Origin: Hermatobates lingyangjiaoensis
Lineage: Eukaryota > Arthropoda > Insecta > Hemiptera > Hermatobatidae
Reading direction: 5' to 3'
Length of the DNA: 64,000 nucleotides
Assembly (NCBI GenBank): GCA_026182355.1
Contig: JAPFBL010000001.1
Span: 2,353,501-2,417,500 of the forward strand
Position 1 is the stretch's first letter. Every line of letters begins with the position of its first letter. Shown one piece after another: positions 21,819-33,275 of this stretch. Position numbers and translations under genes: made by a program. A model generated the notes under the pieces. The model ran no database searches, had not been told where the DNA came from, and saw only the letters and a program-made list of their open reading frames with translations.

Positions 21819-21825
<7 letters not shown>
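21642..21825 (+). repeat. PLE family D terminal unit
   Basis: Opens with an inverted piece of its own tail (AAACGGTCCAGCGGACTTTT... ATTCAAAATGAAGG), continues through CTTCCTGCGGGACTCTTCG to the ribozyme-like motif (21738-21775), and ends with the tail GTGAGTTATGTCTGTGTC... CGTTTTGAATTTATTT at (TA)n. Other copies lie at 33975, 39000 and 43655. Confidence 0.7.
21738..21775 (+). ncRNA. Hammerhead ribozyme-like motif, family D
   Basis: Stem I CACGUC pairs with GAUGUG (six pairs including one U-G). The core is CUGAUGA plus an extra C. The stem II region is GACGAUGGAC, with only G-C closed here; the sister copy at 34084-34121 has GAC/GUC. Then come GAA, palindrome AUAU and H17 C (21769), so the predicted cleavage follows a UC. 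GTGAGT starts at 21773. All residues normally needed in the core are present. Confidence 0.6.
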
Positions 21826-21866
<41 letters not shown>

Positions 21867-21970
21867 TGAGTTATTACACCTAGTTCCCAAAGAAATTAAA
21901 GTAAGACTTCGAGATTTGAAAAGAAATCCAAAAAACTAATTAAGACAAAAGTGGGCAGAAAATTTAAATT

Positions 21971-22007
<37 letters not shown>
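21824..22007. repeat. Two (TA)n tracts with an unassigned spacer
   Basis: TA runs at about 21824-21864 and 21975-22006 flank about 110 bp of unassigned DNA. Confidence 0.85.
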
Positions 22008-22044
22008 ATTAATTTACCACAATGGAAACAATTTTTGAAACAAT

Positions 22045-22080
22045 GCTCTAAGGCCTTTCGTTAACACATCGTCAGAGAGC
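22045..22080 (-). ncRNA. Hammerhead ribozyme-like motif, best fold in the window
   Basis: In 36 nt on the minus strand: stem I GCUCU/AGAGC (five perfect pairs), core CUGACGA, an extra U, stem II GU/AC with loop GUUA, GAA, palindrome AGGCCU as stem III, H17 U, then the closing strand of stem I. Every core residue expected of a hammerhead is present. The two-pair stem II is short and the extra residue after A9 is noncanonical. The surrounding unit (about 22010-22092) ends in (TA)n on both sides, as PLE ends do here. Confidence 0.65.
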
Positions 22081-22231
22081 AAGTGAAATATATATATATC
22101 ATAACGAATATATCAAGGGCAGGAATCATAACGCTTTCCTGCCGTTGATTTACAGAATATGCGGTGATGGTAGTGGTGGTGGGAAGAATGCATAGCATTG
22201 TAGCAGTATAACATGGGATTCAATTATTTCA

Positions 22232-22543
22232 ATGGTGCAAAATAAAAAAAATATATATTTCACTTGGAAAAAATATGGTTATCTTTTACAAAAATATGAA
22301 CTATACTATTTTATCTCACAAATTGAGTCAAAATGTGACCACAGTATCTACAATTTCCGTGTATATTGTACCCGGAAAGAAAACAATATAAACATTTATT
22401 TGAACACATTGGGTCACTTAAAGCGTTGTGTCACTTCAGACAAAGCTGATAAGGGTACTGATAATGGTGTTCAGTCTTTTTCAAACTATACCGATGACCG
22501 TTATCGAACCTTGAAAAGATTAGTTTTGGACATTTTTAAATAG
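22232..22543 (+). CDS. Unrecognised ORF of 103 residues
   Basis: Starts at the ATG at 22232 and ends at the TAG at 22541. The product is rich in Tyr, Lys and Asn. It has CDHSIYNFRVYC and HLKRC segments that might be a degenerate zinc-binding C...C...H...C arrangement, as in transposase-associated fingers, but the spacing fits no family I can name. The codons look more varied than in neighbouring chance frames. No promoter or poly(A) signal was identified. It is perhaps a fragment of a DNA-transposon protein; equally it may be chance. Confidence 0.25.
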   Translation: MVQNKKNIYFTWKKYGYLLQKYELYYFISQIESKCDHSIYNFRVYCTRKENNINIYLNTLGHLKRCVTSDKADKGTDNGVQSFSNYTDDRYRTLKRLVLDIFK

Positions 22544-23364
22544 AACTGTATTAAAAGCCCGATTTAAAAAATTGGAATATTCTCAAAGAATTTCAATTAA
22601 CCACACCTTAAGAAAACATGGACATTCTGTGAGATTGACTTAAACACAATACTCTTAGCGTCAAATCGAAAAACATTTAAGACTTATCAAAATGTAATTC
22701 ATATTAACTTTCAGCGGTAAAGTCTAGTGTTAGTTTTAATCTGACCCGTTTTATTTGTGATAACATTGATAAACTGAAGTAAAAACAAGTTTGAATGAAC
22801 TGCTTATGTGTATGCTCATCAACATCTCTTGTGAATTTCATAAAATGTGTACATTATTGAAAATAGAAGAGCAATTAATCTGGCAGGACAAGGATATTGG
22901 AAGATTGGAAGAGAAAAACACAGATTTTTTCATGAGTTTATATGATCATTCAATGGAATATATCAGTGAAATCTAAATACAACCGGGAAAGTCAAATCCG
23001 GGAGAAACCTCCGGAAAAGTAAGTTAAGTGCATAGGGGCATTTACAATATCAAGCCAAACATTTCAAGTAAGGATGAAAACCAGACAAGCTTGAAGATTA
23101 AAACAAAGAAATATAATTTAGAAATTAAAAAAATATGAAAAAGAATTTATATTAAATTAAAAAAATGTATATCTTTTTTACATTACAATTCTTGAAAAAC
23201 AACTAAATATTAGTTCATATAGTCTCTGTCAATAATAATTTAGAATCAACAGTGCCTGTTTTTTTGTGATCTAAACATTAAATCAGACTCTGAAAGACAG
23301 TGACTGTTGGCATTGAGAGAAAGGCAAGTTATTGTGCTGTGCGGCATCTGTGGCTAATCACTGA

Positions 23365-23586
23365 AGTAAAAGTTTAGTAGAGGAATCCTCAATAAAAGCC
23401 AACATCACTCGACTGGGCACATCACGGAGGATGAATGAAGTTACTGCAAGTGTAAAAGCTATGAATAGAGATGGGCTAACTATAGCCAGAGTTGGAGAAG
23501 AAACTGTCAGGATTGAATGTAGGGTAAGAATTGGAGATAACATTGTTAACATTGAGATAACACCAAGCAGTTCTGTGGAAAATTAA
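23365..23586 (+). other. Unrecognised open frame of 73 codons
   Basis: Open from a TGA at 23362 to a TAA at 23584-23586, with the only likely start ATG at 23431. It has an amphipathic, beta-strand-like composition (segments such as GLTIARVGEETVRIECRV) unlike the poly-Ile/Tyr/Lys frames that AT-rich DNA gives by chance. No domain is recognised. It is probably a remnant of an older coding element. Confidence 0.25.
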
Positions 23587-23699
23587 AGTTTGTAATTTGG
23601 GCTGCTTTCCGAAAGAAAGGTCAGGGAGTTTTACAAATTGTAAAAGTTGAGAGGGAAGGGAGAGGAGAAACAGTTATTTCATAATTGTTTTGACTTTAT

Positions 23700-24035
23700 G
23701 TACGCTGGGAATAGGTTATGTTGAAGCGGAGTCCCACAAGAGAACACACATAAGTCGAAGATTGGCTATTTTTGATACCATAAAATTAACATTTTATTTT
23801 AAATTTTGCTCCACTCTAGTGGATTTAGAGTAGGGATCTTTAACGAGTACCCGACACCGTACAGGCTTGGGACTGACGGCTCGCCATCCTTTCTAAAGGA
23901 CAATGTCTTATATTTATTCACGCCCTCAGATTTATCCACCTCTTGCGTGAATAAATAGAGAGTCACAGTGGGTATGGAACTCTGCTGACATATAGTCCAG
24001 AGGCGAGCACATTGCCAATGGGCTAATCTGGCTTC
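23700..24035 (-). mobile_element. tRNA-derived SINE, copy 2
   Basis: The core from about 23823 (GATCTTTAACGAGTACCCGAC) to about 24033 matches the 13.7 kb copy. On the minus strand the head includes GCAATGTGCTCGCCTCTGG and a damaged B box near GTTCCATACCC. The GTGAATAAAT inverted pair of the body is present twice, because a short stretch is duplicated at 23914-23955. Confidence 0.65.
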
Positions 24036-24189
24036 TTATACTGGCAATAATAGTGGTTACAACCAAGCGTTCTATGTGAACAGCTCTGTTCAGAAATAGT
24101 ATATCCGAGACACAGAAAACTGGCACCCCATACCGCTTACTCTTGTCACAAATGAATCACAAAAACCGTCATGGTGGGAAATATACAAG

Positions 24190-24500
24190 TAAATCTTTCA
24201 TATTGTTGTTGTAATTGGTAGCTGGTATCAAACATCTACCGGAAAACATGGAAGAGTAGTCCCGCTCTCCCAACTCTACTTCATAGTTAACTATTTCCTC
24301 TATTACATTATACTTATACTCCTCCTATCATAACGGGTTTTGCTCTGCATGTATGACAGCAGCGCGTAGTAGATATAGAGCACTTACCTATCTTTTCTCC
24401 TGGAAGTACTCATATTAAACAATACCTCTCACCTATATTACTCCCCTCTGTGTTCTCATTTGACTGACCACCTTCTGACGACGATCTGTGATCCATTTGG
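24190..24500. other. Mixed-composition segment
   Basis: Moderately GC-rich and pyrimidine-rich on the plus strand, with no frame. It possibly belongs to the group of dispersed islands. Confidence 0.3.
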
Positions 24501-27500
24501 TATTTTGTAATATTAATTATTCTAATTGTTTTTTTTACTTATTATAAATTCATTCTAATTGCTTCTATTTTCTTTTATTTGTCTCGTCATAAACACATAT
24601 ATTTGACAATAATAAAACGATCAATAACTGGATAATTATAGCCGATCATTAACAATTGTTTTGTTAGAAATATAAGAATTAAATTAAACTCTTACTGAAA
24701 TTGACTAATTTTTAGTTAAATCTCTATAAGGAGATGGCAAATCAACTCGCGCGCCCGGTTGAGTAGTGGCTTGGCCGGAGAAAAAAATAAAATAATGATA
24801 AGTATAAAGAATAACTTTTTAAATTCTATATTTGAACTTCGAATATGATTAGAAAAAGATGAGTGGTTATTGAACAAAAAAATCGAGTAACCAGTAACAA
24901 AGTGAAAAGAAGAACATAAAAAGTTCAATTCTCTATATTTTTTTGTAGTTTCTAACTGGTTTTAGAAACAGCACTAAGTGCATCAGTGCTCTTAGTTTCC
25001 CTCCATTCTTTCTGCTGCTGACGTCTAAAACAAGAAATGATGTTTGTATTTCTAAAAATTATGAACTATACATATGCATTTTTTTTCTTAAGTTCCAGAT
25101 AAACCATAGAAAGGTTTCCTTACTAGGCAACATTTTTTATACACTTCTTGCAATAATGACATATTTATTCAACCACTGTAAGCAAATAGCCTTTTAGAAT
25201 TCTTGAACATAATTATTTCTACTTATGATCAGTTCATTAAACTCAATTATTTTCTTCAAATGACTGTTATGTTTGATAATGATCGCTTCATACATATACT
25301 TCCACTCCACCATCATGCTTGAGTGTCCTTAAAGTCCTTAGTCCTTAAACAAATCATTGATTTTTTTTAAAAGTCTTGTCCAAAGGCTTTAGAGGTGGCA
25401 CATACACCTCTCCTCGGAATAAGATCTGCTGCTAGTTTCAATTTCTATCATTAATTGAATTATATTTATAATTATCATTAATTAATATTATACCTTTATT
25501 ATTATTATTTTCTTTCGAGTGTTATTTAACTTAATAAGTCGTTTGTTGTTTTCCTCCACTTGTTTTTTTACATGTACTGTTATCCTACGACAAATTTGAT
25601 TTTTCCCCCTTCTTTTGCTGACAATGAGGTTTGAATAATAGTTTTCAGTTGCCTTCAGTCCATGTTTTCCTCTTGGGGTTGGGGTTGTACCTCGTAATGA
25701 GACTTTTAAGGTCATCATACTTCTTACTCCTATAGTTTTTACCACCATTATATATTTTAATTCGTCGTTGGATTTATATTTTTCTCAAGAAATTATACTT
25801 CTCAGCATTTTTGTGTATGTAGCCAGTATCTACACGTCTGTTGCATGAAATGATCATAACCATAATTGATATCATAATGGTATTATGATCTTGAATCATG
25901 ATTTCAGTATTATGATATAATACCAAAGTTGTTATTATTGTATATGCTCTAAGATTAATCTTGCCTAGGACGAACATATCTTCCTCAAAATAGGCTATTT
26001 TCTGTACAGTATAATAAAAAAAACTATCCATAGAGGTCACGAAGAAACTGTAAAACTTAATAGTAACTTTAAGCAAATTGTATAAATCACATAATCACTC
26101 CTCTCTAATTACAAACAAAGTTCTAAACTTGCTTTATAACTTCCCGAATATTATTATAGTTAGAACACCAGTTGCTTTATGATTACGAAATGAATCGTAA
26201 ATGACAAGGTCACCCTGATTAAAATCATTCATGAATTAATATGGGAACATTGTAAGTTTTGAATAAGATTAAACATGCAACGGATACAAGGTTAAGTAAA
26301 ATAAACATATTTCTGGTACATGAACAAAATTAATGATCAAAGTAACTCCATAAACGCTAGTTACGTTTTGTAGTATCCTACTAATTGGGAAAAATATCTT
26401 ACTAATTAAAATAATTTATTATAATTCAAAATTAATATAATAATTTGGCATTAATAATTGTATTTGTTTAATAACATTTTTAAACTGCAAAGTCAAAAGA
26501 ACAACCTCCGAAACAGATCAACTATAGGTCTTTTATAATTCTGAAATACTAGAGATGTATCATACTATAACAGAAAGAATATGCCAATGATTTGAATGCC
26601 AAAAAAAAAAGCATTTTACTTAAAGATATTGTTATAATAATAAAATGCATACAATTGGCTAAATTCATCATCTTCATTATAATTTCATTAAATTTTTAAT
26701 TTGAAAATAAAACATATAACACTCCTCCATGCATCCATAAAACACAAAAAAAAACAAACATACACACATATATTCCAGAAAAATTATTATTTCACAGCAA
26801 TAATCCGTGTTCAAAGGTATTTCAGTGTTTAGAAATATATCTCAAGTAAGAGTTCAGATACATTTTGAACCTTTATATAAATTTATAGAATGTAATAAAA
26901 ATTCGTATCATGTACTACTGTAGAGTATGCATCTACCGTATTAGTAATCACTTTATACTCAAATAAAAGTGATGCAACGAAAAATACATGAATTCATAAT
27001 ATTGAAAATATTATTGAATAATTAAAGATATATATTTGTAGAGAAACCAGTCGAACTTTTCTTTTTTACAAACTTGGATAAAACATCCAACATTTTATCA
27101 TTTATATATTATCAATATATATTTATTTCTATAATAGTGAAGAGATTGGTTTTCATTTATTCTGAAACCCAAGTATCCAAAGAAATTTAATATCATAACT
27201 ATCTTTGTTCACAAAGATTCGAGTTATTTTTAAATGGTTTTTAATTCATAAAATGCATATAAGTTTGGTACAGGTTAGTATAAATGTTGACATTCCAACT
27301 TTATTTGAATTTAAATTCTTTGATTTACAATGTTTTTTATGTAATGACTAATAGCTAATATACAATCAGAATTAATGGTTATATGGAAACCTCTGAAATG
27401 GTTGCATAATAATAGTTTATATATTAATAACAAGAGATTTATAATTCACACGGACAGCAGGACATCCATAGATACGATCAACAATAGCAGGGTACATTAT

Positions 27501-27590
27501 CCTTTGGTTTAGTTTAGTAGGAAAATATTAATTGACATGCTGGATATAGGTGAGTGGATCTTCTCAATGCGATGGATCAAAGTTAATCCG
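24501..27590. other. About 3 kb of AT-rich DNA with no recognised feature
   Basis: Frames of 70-100 residues on the minus strand (24716-26076) are low-complexity and motif-free. A palindromic stretch ATAATGGTATTATGATCTTGAATCATGATTTCAG... near 25875-25915 is the only visible structure. Confidence 0.5.
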
Positions 27591-28004
27591 ATGGCACGAA
27601 ACTAAACGATGCTTTGAAGGCACATGATCAAAGGGAACGAAAGAGCAGATGTGCTGGCCCAAATGGCTTCAACAGAGGAATCTCTGCAGATTTCCTACGA
27701 TCAGTTTCCAAAATCATATGCAGAGAAGTTAGCAGATATGGGATCGTTACGGACGTGGGAAGAGCAATGGAGGGCAACTCCAAAAGTATCTCACACCAAG
27801 CAATATTTTCCTACACTACTCCGCAGATTATCAAATAAACACCTTGATTTGAACTACCACCAATTAACTATGTTTTTAACCGGACATGGTAAATTTAAAA
27901 GTTACTTCAATCGTCTAAAATTGATAACACAGCTTTATACAACTGTGATACCCTCAATGTCCAAACCCCCAGATCCACCTACTCTTCCATTGTGCTCTGC
28001 TTAA
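27591..28004 (+). pseudogene. Non-LTR retrotransposon RNase H/C-terminal fragment
   Basis: The frame 27624-28004 begins at KGNERADVLAQMA, the end of an RNase H domain: the GNExAD motif carries its last catalytic Asp. It continues with a linker (WEEQWRATPK), FPTLLRRL and LTMFLTGHGKFKSYFNRL, the conserved TGHGxFxxYL region that follows RNase H in many I/R1/LOA/Jockey ORF2 proteins. It stops at a TAA soon after, before the usual Cys/His motif. Sequence before 27620 is diverged and out of frame, so this is a 5'-truncated relic. The ATG used is internal. Confidence 0.75.
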
Positions 28005-28184
28005 TAACAACAGATATCATCTTCGGAAAACTACAATGTTACAAGGGTTAAACTGGCCACTAAGCAAAATTGAACTTATAACAAATTTATGTCATAGTTT
28101 TTACAAATTCTTAAATAACATAGATTTCATATAACATAGCGTAACAATATTATACATATATAATTTCAATAAGACAATTTCACA

Positions 28185-28355
28185 TAAACACGTGAAATAA
28201 CAATCAATGATCAAACCACAATAAGAAATGGGAAAACAAGACTAAGATCTTTTAACCGTAACAAATGGTCTTCGTCAGAGTCAAAAACTCAACTTTGAAA
28301 GATCTTAGTCTTGTTTTCCCATTTATTATTGTGGTTTGATCATTGAATGTAATAT
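28185..28355. repeat. Hairpin of two PLE family A ends
   Basis: A minus-strand copy (about 28185-28285, from CACATAAACACGTGAAATAAC through GTCTTCGTCAGAGTC) meets a truncated plus-strand copy (about 28293-28350) that lacks the core and stem II but keeps the AAAGATCTTAGTC arm. The minus core reads CUGACGA and its stem II ACCAUUUGUUACGGUU has lost pairing (C-to-A changes). Confidence 0.7.
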
Positions 28356-29079
28356 CAAAAATAGTTCATGTGAAAATATTACAATAAAGTCCCTCCAAGT
28401 ATGGGTACTACTTTGAAGGAAAAAAAAAGAACGATGTTTCTTCTGTACATTATGAATTATTTCAAATTTTAAAATATTTTTCGAAGCAATATTTCGCATG
28501 ATCCAATTTTCTAAATATTTCTACAAGTCGTATACTCTACAAATGTAAAATTACCCTATAACTATTTTTAACTTCAATTTATAACACTCATCAATTTTTT
28601 ATTTCTAAAATTCATTGAACTTCCAACTTATACATCATTTATAATCCTTATAATTCCATTCTTTAAGTATGTATTTCCAGCAGTAACATCTTCATTCATA
28701 TGCATTGTTAGTCGTTTCCCTTCCAACAGTAATCAGCTTTTAAGATCTACAAAGTGAGATTTAGAACAGGTGATCTTCAGATATTTTATATAATTATAAA
28801 ATCCAACCTTGAATACTTCAAAAATGTATAGAAAATAACTATTAAGTCATGAAAATTCGATAAAAGTGTCGAATTTAATAATTAACGTTCTTATTTCCCT
28901 GTAGTAGTATGGTGAAAAGTAGTATATTTAATGTCAGTAAACAGACATGTACCTTAAGGTATTAGAAAAAAAAGGGTTCTTTATAGAACCGTTTTGAAAA
29001 ATAACTTTAACATAATTTACAGGCAATTTCAAATCAGATTGAAAAAGCAAATTCAAGATATTTTAATAACAATAGTATA
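28356..29079. other. AT-rich DNA with no recognised feature
   Basis: Nothing recognisable. Confidence 0.55.
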
Positions 29080-29500
29080 ACAGAGCTGTATTGATTTAGC
29101 CACTATTCGTCCCTGTAATCCATGAATGGCATGAAATGAAATGCTGCCGTCTATGGAAAGCCATAACTGGATATTTGAACTGGGTGGGCCACGCCCCAAT
29201 GTTTGAACATACCGACCAGTTCATTGGAGACAGACCGGAGATTTATTAAAAACAAATATGGCTTGCCCTTCTTGGATGTGCATTGTGACAGAGGGCAGTA
29301 ACACTCCACCCAAAGGTAATCTGCCCTGCTTGGAGACCCTCACGCACAGGCTTTGTCTACCGACACCTTTACCTCCCTTGTTTGTTTAACCCAGATAAAA
29401 AGACTAATAGAACATCTGCTACATCGTTTATCTCGGCGACCGCATTGTGTAGCCATGTCACCAAGTCTTTTAAACACGGCTCACACATTAATTGCGTTTC
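29080..29500 (+). other. GC-richer segment, possibly PLE reverse-transcriptase relic
   Basis: About 420 bp of higher GC. One frame reads GLPFLDVHCDRG near 29260-29297, similar to the LPFLDV motif late in PLE reverse transcriptases. A shifted frame further on gives FKHGSHINC. Stops interrupt all frames, and no other RT motif can be read. The assignment is weak. Confidence 0.3.
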
Positions 29501-30390
29501 TTAAACGACTTCTAACAGTTCTGGATTAATATTTTCATCCCCCCAGAAAATAATAGTCTAGAGATTTTTTACAACTGTTTTTGTTCATTAAAAAAAGAAT
29601 AAACCGACCAAATGATCCCAGAATGAAATCTATATTATCAAAAAGAACATATACAAAAGGTTATTTCTAACCACTGAATAAATAACAAAGTCAAAAATGC
29701 AAAAGTAATAATTTCTTTTATTATAAAGTAGTGGCCTTCAGTGCGTTTAAGTATATAAACAGGTTGAAAAGTTAAAAAATAAAGTAAAATAAAAATAACA
29801 TTAATGACAAAGATAACAAAATCTATATTTCACAATTATAATTATTGCATTCAGGTTTAAACATTTTTGTGCAAGACAAAATAATAATGTTATAACGGAA
29901 ACATTTTATGGCTCACTATTTGACAGATCAATATATAATATTAAATTGTTTAAAAAAAAATTAAAACATAAAGAATCTACATTAAAAATAAAAACAAAAC
30001 AAAAATAAACCTACTTCAGAGAAAGACTATAAATTCTAGTTTTAATAAATTTTAAAACATTAAAAGGCATTTTGGTTTTGAATAAACTGTATTGATATTA
30101 TCCAATAAAAAGTTATATGTTTCAGTAACTTGCAAGAAATGTTCCTAGTGATTCCATCAGAAATGATCCCAAATCTTGGCTTAGATATAGAATATCAACA
30201 TTTAAATAATAGTAAACTAAAAAAAGGTTTTACAACTGAGTGCACCATGTGTGCTCCTAAACCATCATCTAAAAAGAAGAAACTTATTGTTGGAAGATGT
30301 TTATAAGAAGAATCCTCCTTAGGTTATTAGTAAAATTGCTAAAAAAGAAAAAGTGGCTCATAGTTTCAATTGCATCACTTTTTAAATTCA
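29501..30390. other. AT-rich DNA with no recognised feature
   Basis: Long A-rich stretches with no gene or repeat identified. Confidence 0.55.
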
Positions 30391-30401
30391 TTATATATAA
30401 T

Positions 30402-30630
30402 ATGTTAAACTTAATTATATTACATGATTTGATTGTTTCCTTTTATATATAGGTTCAGTATGTAATTTATACATACGTACATTAATGTACATGATAAAGC
30501 TACAGAGTTGGGTTTTTGACTCTGAAGAAGAACGCTTGTTACGATTGAAAGATCTTAGTCTTTTTTCCCCCATTTCATATTGTGGTTTGATTATTGATTG
30601 TTTTCACGTGTTTATGTAAAATCTTGTTGA
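30402..30630 (+). repeat. PLE family A end with duplicated left flank
   Basis: The left part (about 30410-30540) is repeated at about 31612-31740. It is followed here by the full family A module: GACU, CUGAAGA, extra A, GAACG...CGAUU stem II, GAA, AGATCT and AGTC (30518-30560), then the GTTTTCACGTGTTTATGTAAAAT tail. The fold is intact except for weaker stem II pairing. Confidence 0.65.
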
Positions 30631-30739
30631 CATTAATGCATATATTTATTACTTATAATCAAATATTTCATCAATATTTATAGCACAATTTAGAGAAAAA
30701 ATTTAGATTGAGGCCTAAGAATGACAAAGTTAACTGTAT

Positions 30740-31235
30740 CATATGCTGGCTATAGGAAATCGTTAGTCCATGAGAAGTGGTCACTGTGTCTGGGAAACTG
30801 GAATGACGCACGACGTATTTCAGACAGAAGGTCCGATCCGGACAAGAGGTCTAGACCTGACAGGCTCACTGTAAGAACTAATTTTTTCCCAATAGAGCTG
30901 ATCGTTCACAGGAGAATGGAGGACTGGCAGGGGACCCGGCAACCACAGGTGTGGTCCTAGCGTGTGGGGTCGCACAATGGCCCGCTACAACATGCATGAT
31001 GAATGGTCACCACCTAGGTAAACACCGCTCTCCGACGCTACTTAACGGATTTACCAACCTCAGAGAATTTCTTACCCCTTTTCCCACTGCCCTCCTTCTA
31101 ATCTCTTTAGCTGCGCTCATCACAATGCTGCCAGACTCAAAAGCCGCCTAACCCTATTAACCTTTGATAAATCAGGTCACAGCATTGTCCCCCAATGTCC
31201 AACTGAAAGACCAACCAACAACAAAGCATTAAATA
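30740..31235. other. GC-richer island
   Basis: Nearly 500 bp of mixed composition, purine-rich then pyrimidine-rich. Two frames (79 and 66 residues) cross it without recognisable domains. It is one of the dispersed islands. Confidence 0.35.
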
Positions 31236-31604
31236 TCAATTGTTCCTAAACCTTGTCAGATAATACGGCGAATTGCTTACAAAGAACCACCTCCTAAACA
31301 GATCAACCACTAAACGCATACAATGCAGAAATAGTAGGGATGTATAATACTATAACAGATTGAACGTGTCAATGATTTGAACGACAAAACAGAGCGTATT
31401 TTACAAAGACATTGTTATGAAAAATAAAATACATACATTCGGATAACCGTAATAATGTATAGATATCATTAATTTTATTAATACAATAACCCTTACAATT
31501 TAGTAGTCATATTACATTTTCTTGTAAGCTAATATCTTAAACTACAAAGTAATAGAATAATATGGTTCTTATGAACACTAATGGCGTGGTGGATGGAATA
31601 AATT

Positions 31605-31745
31605 TTAAATTTAATTATATTACATGATTTGATTGTTTCCTTTTATATATAGGTTCAGTATGTAATTTATACATACATTAATGTATATGATAAAGCTACA
31701 GAGTTGGGTTTTTGACTCTGACGAAGAACGCTTGTTAAGGTTATC
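31605..31745 (+). repeat. Second copy of the 30.4 kb flank, cut inside the PLE family A core
   Basis: Near-identical to 30404-30540, including TTTCCTTTTATATATAGG, the TACATACATTAATGTA region and GAGTTGGGTTTTTGACTCTG. It breaks off within stem II at CGCTTGTTAAGG. Its core reads CUGACGA, whereas the longer copy reads CUGAAGA. Confidence 0.75.
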
Positions 31746-32580
31746 ATCCCTCTCATATTATATAATTACGATTTAACGCAATTTAAAGCTTGTTCAATAA
31801 TACTTCTTATAGACTATATGTATTTGACTAGAAGCATACAACAAGTGGCATAAAATGAGTCAAAAATATGCTAATGGTTTTTTCGGTACTTGTTAGAACA
31901 AAACTTTTTAAAAATATTGTCTTTATCATTTTACAGTTTCGGTTCAGATTCAATTCTAAGCTATATAAAATCAACAAAAAAACATGTTAAGTTCTTAGTG
32001 CGTTATGAGAAACATTATTTATTAATTTCGATTATAAGAAACATCAATAATCATCTTGCTTGAAGATGTAAAAAAGTGAGATTCATCAGAATGAAGCACT
32101 GTGAATATTATTTAATGATATCAATTTCTCCATTTTTGACAACCAGTATACGATTTTATCGTTTGTAACCTTATTTACTTTGAAATGAAGTAAGGATATC
32201 AACGTTCAAAAATGTGAAACAATATTTTCAGAAAAATTGAAACAAAGCAAATATGAAAACTTGTCAGAAGTAATATTTGCTTCTGAATCTGACCATGATA
32301 CAGCTTTCACATAGTTAACTCCAACATGAAGAAAAATGTTCAAAACAACATTTAACTCTTTCTCCTCGATATTGTATACAACGTTTTTCTTCTACTCACT
32401 GATTTATAATATCAAAGAACTTGATTCCATAGATTTTTAGCCAATAATTTTTCAAATCTACAAAATTTTTTGATTACTTATATCACTTTAGTATAAGTAA
32501 TGTATAATGATCATGAAAAAAAATCATCTTCATATTTTGACGGAATCACATAGTTTGAGACCAAGTTTTTTTGATGACGT
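31746..32580. other. AT-rich DNA with no recognised feature
   Basis: Nothing recognisable. Confidence 0.55.
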
Positions 32581-32584
32581 TTAT

Positions 32585-32586
<2 letters not shown>

Positions 32587-32632
<46 letters not shown>

Positions 32633-32646
32633 TGAGTGAGTGAGTG
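32587..32646. repeat. (GT)n microsatellite
   Basis: About 44 bp of GT, then GTGAGTGAGTGAGTG. The minus-strand frame across it (poly Thr-His) is an artefact. Confidence 0.95.
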
Positions 32647-32762
32647 TAACTCCAAAGGTCCAGAGGACATACTATGGTCCAGAATCTTTGATGGATCAAA
32701 TTGATATTTTACACAAAAATAGGCATCATTGTTTCTTACTTGCTAAAAACCTGTTTTTAGAC

Positions 32763-32900
32763 AACATTCGGTCAATTTTCTAGGTTCAAAAATCAAACTC
32801 TCGTTGCCAACGTTTTGTTTTTCTTTTTAAATCCTTTTTCATAGGCCTACAAACAAAGAGTAGTAAGAAATCACATATCAACATCCAACACATAAACAAT
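32763..32900 (-). repeat. PLE family K 3' end relic
   Basis: Closely matches 40030-40150: GGTCAATTTTCTAGGTTCAAAAATCAAACTC, then CAACGTTTTGTTTTTCTTTTTAAATCC, then TTTTTCATAGGCCTACAAACAAAG. On the minus strand this is the module GGCC-UAUGAAAAA-stem II-GAAACGU in degraded form. Confidence 0.6.
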
Positions 32901-33149
32901 ATGAAAATGGATTGTTTAAACTTATGAATATTACAAGAAGAAGTACTTCAGATAAATAAAATATTACAACTTACAGAAGTAAAAATCATTTGAATTAGAA
33001 AATGAAATTTTCATTATTAAAATGAACGATGTAATCTTTACATCATTGTTTGAATAATGTAAATTTTATTTTATTATCCAAAATTTTCATATTGTTTATA
33101 CTCGTATGTTCGATGTTGATACGTGATTTCTTATCATCCTTATATATAT

Positions 33150-33275
33150 ACACTTTTTTCGTTGAAAATACGATTCGAAACGGACAAATATAGTTCAATG
33201 TAGAAAAAGAAACAAAGAGAAATTAAAAGAACACACTTACAGTCTCTAATTCGGTTTGAACCGCCTTCAGGGTCT
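33150..33275 (-). repeat. PLE family B end
   Basis: Minus-strand copy from CCTGAAGGCGGTTCAAACCG through AATTAGAGACTGTAAGTGTG to the GTCCGTTTCGAATCGTATTTTCAACGAA tail. The core reads CUGAAGG (A9 lost) and the A-rich GAAAATT is shortened, so it is probably inactive. Confidence 0.65.

Noticed and set aside
32511..32699. His/Thr-repeat protein
   Set aside because: It is a translation of the (GT)n microsatellite.
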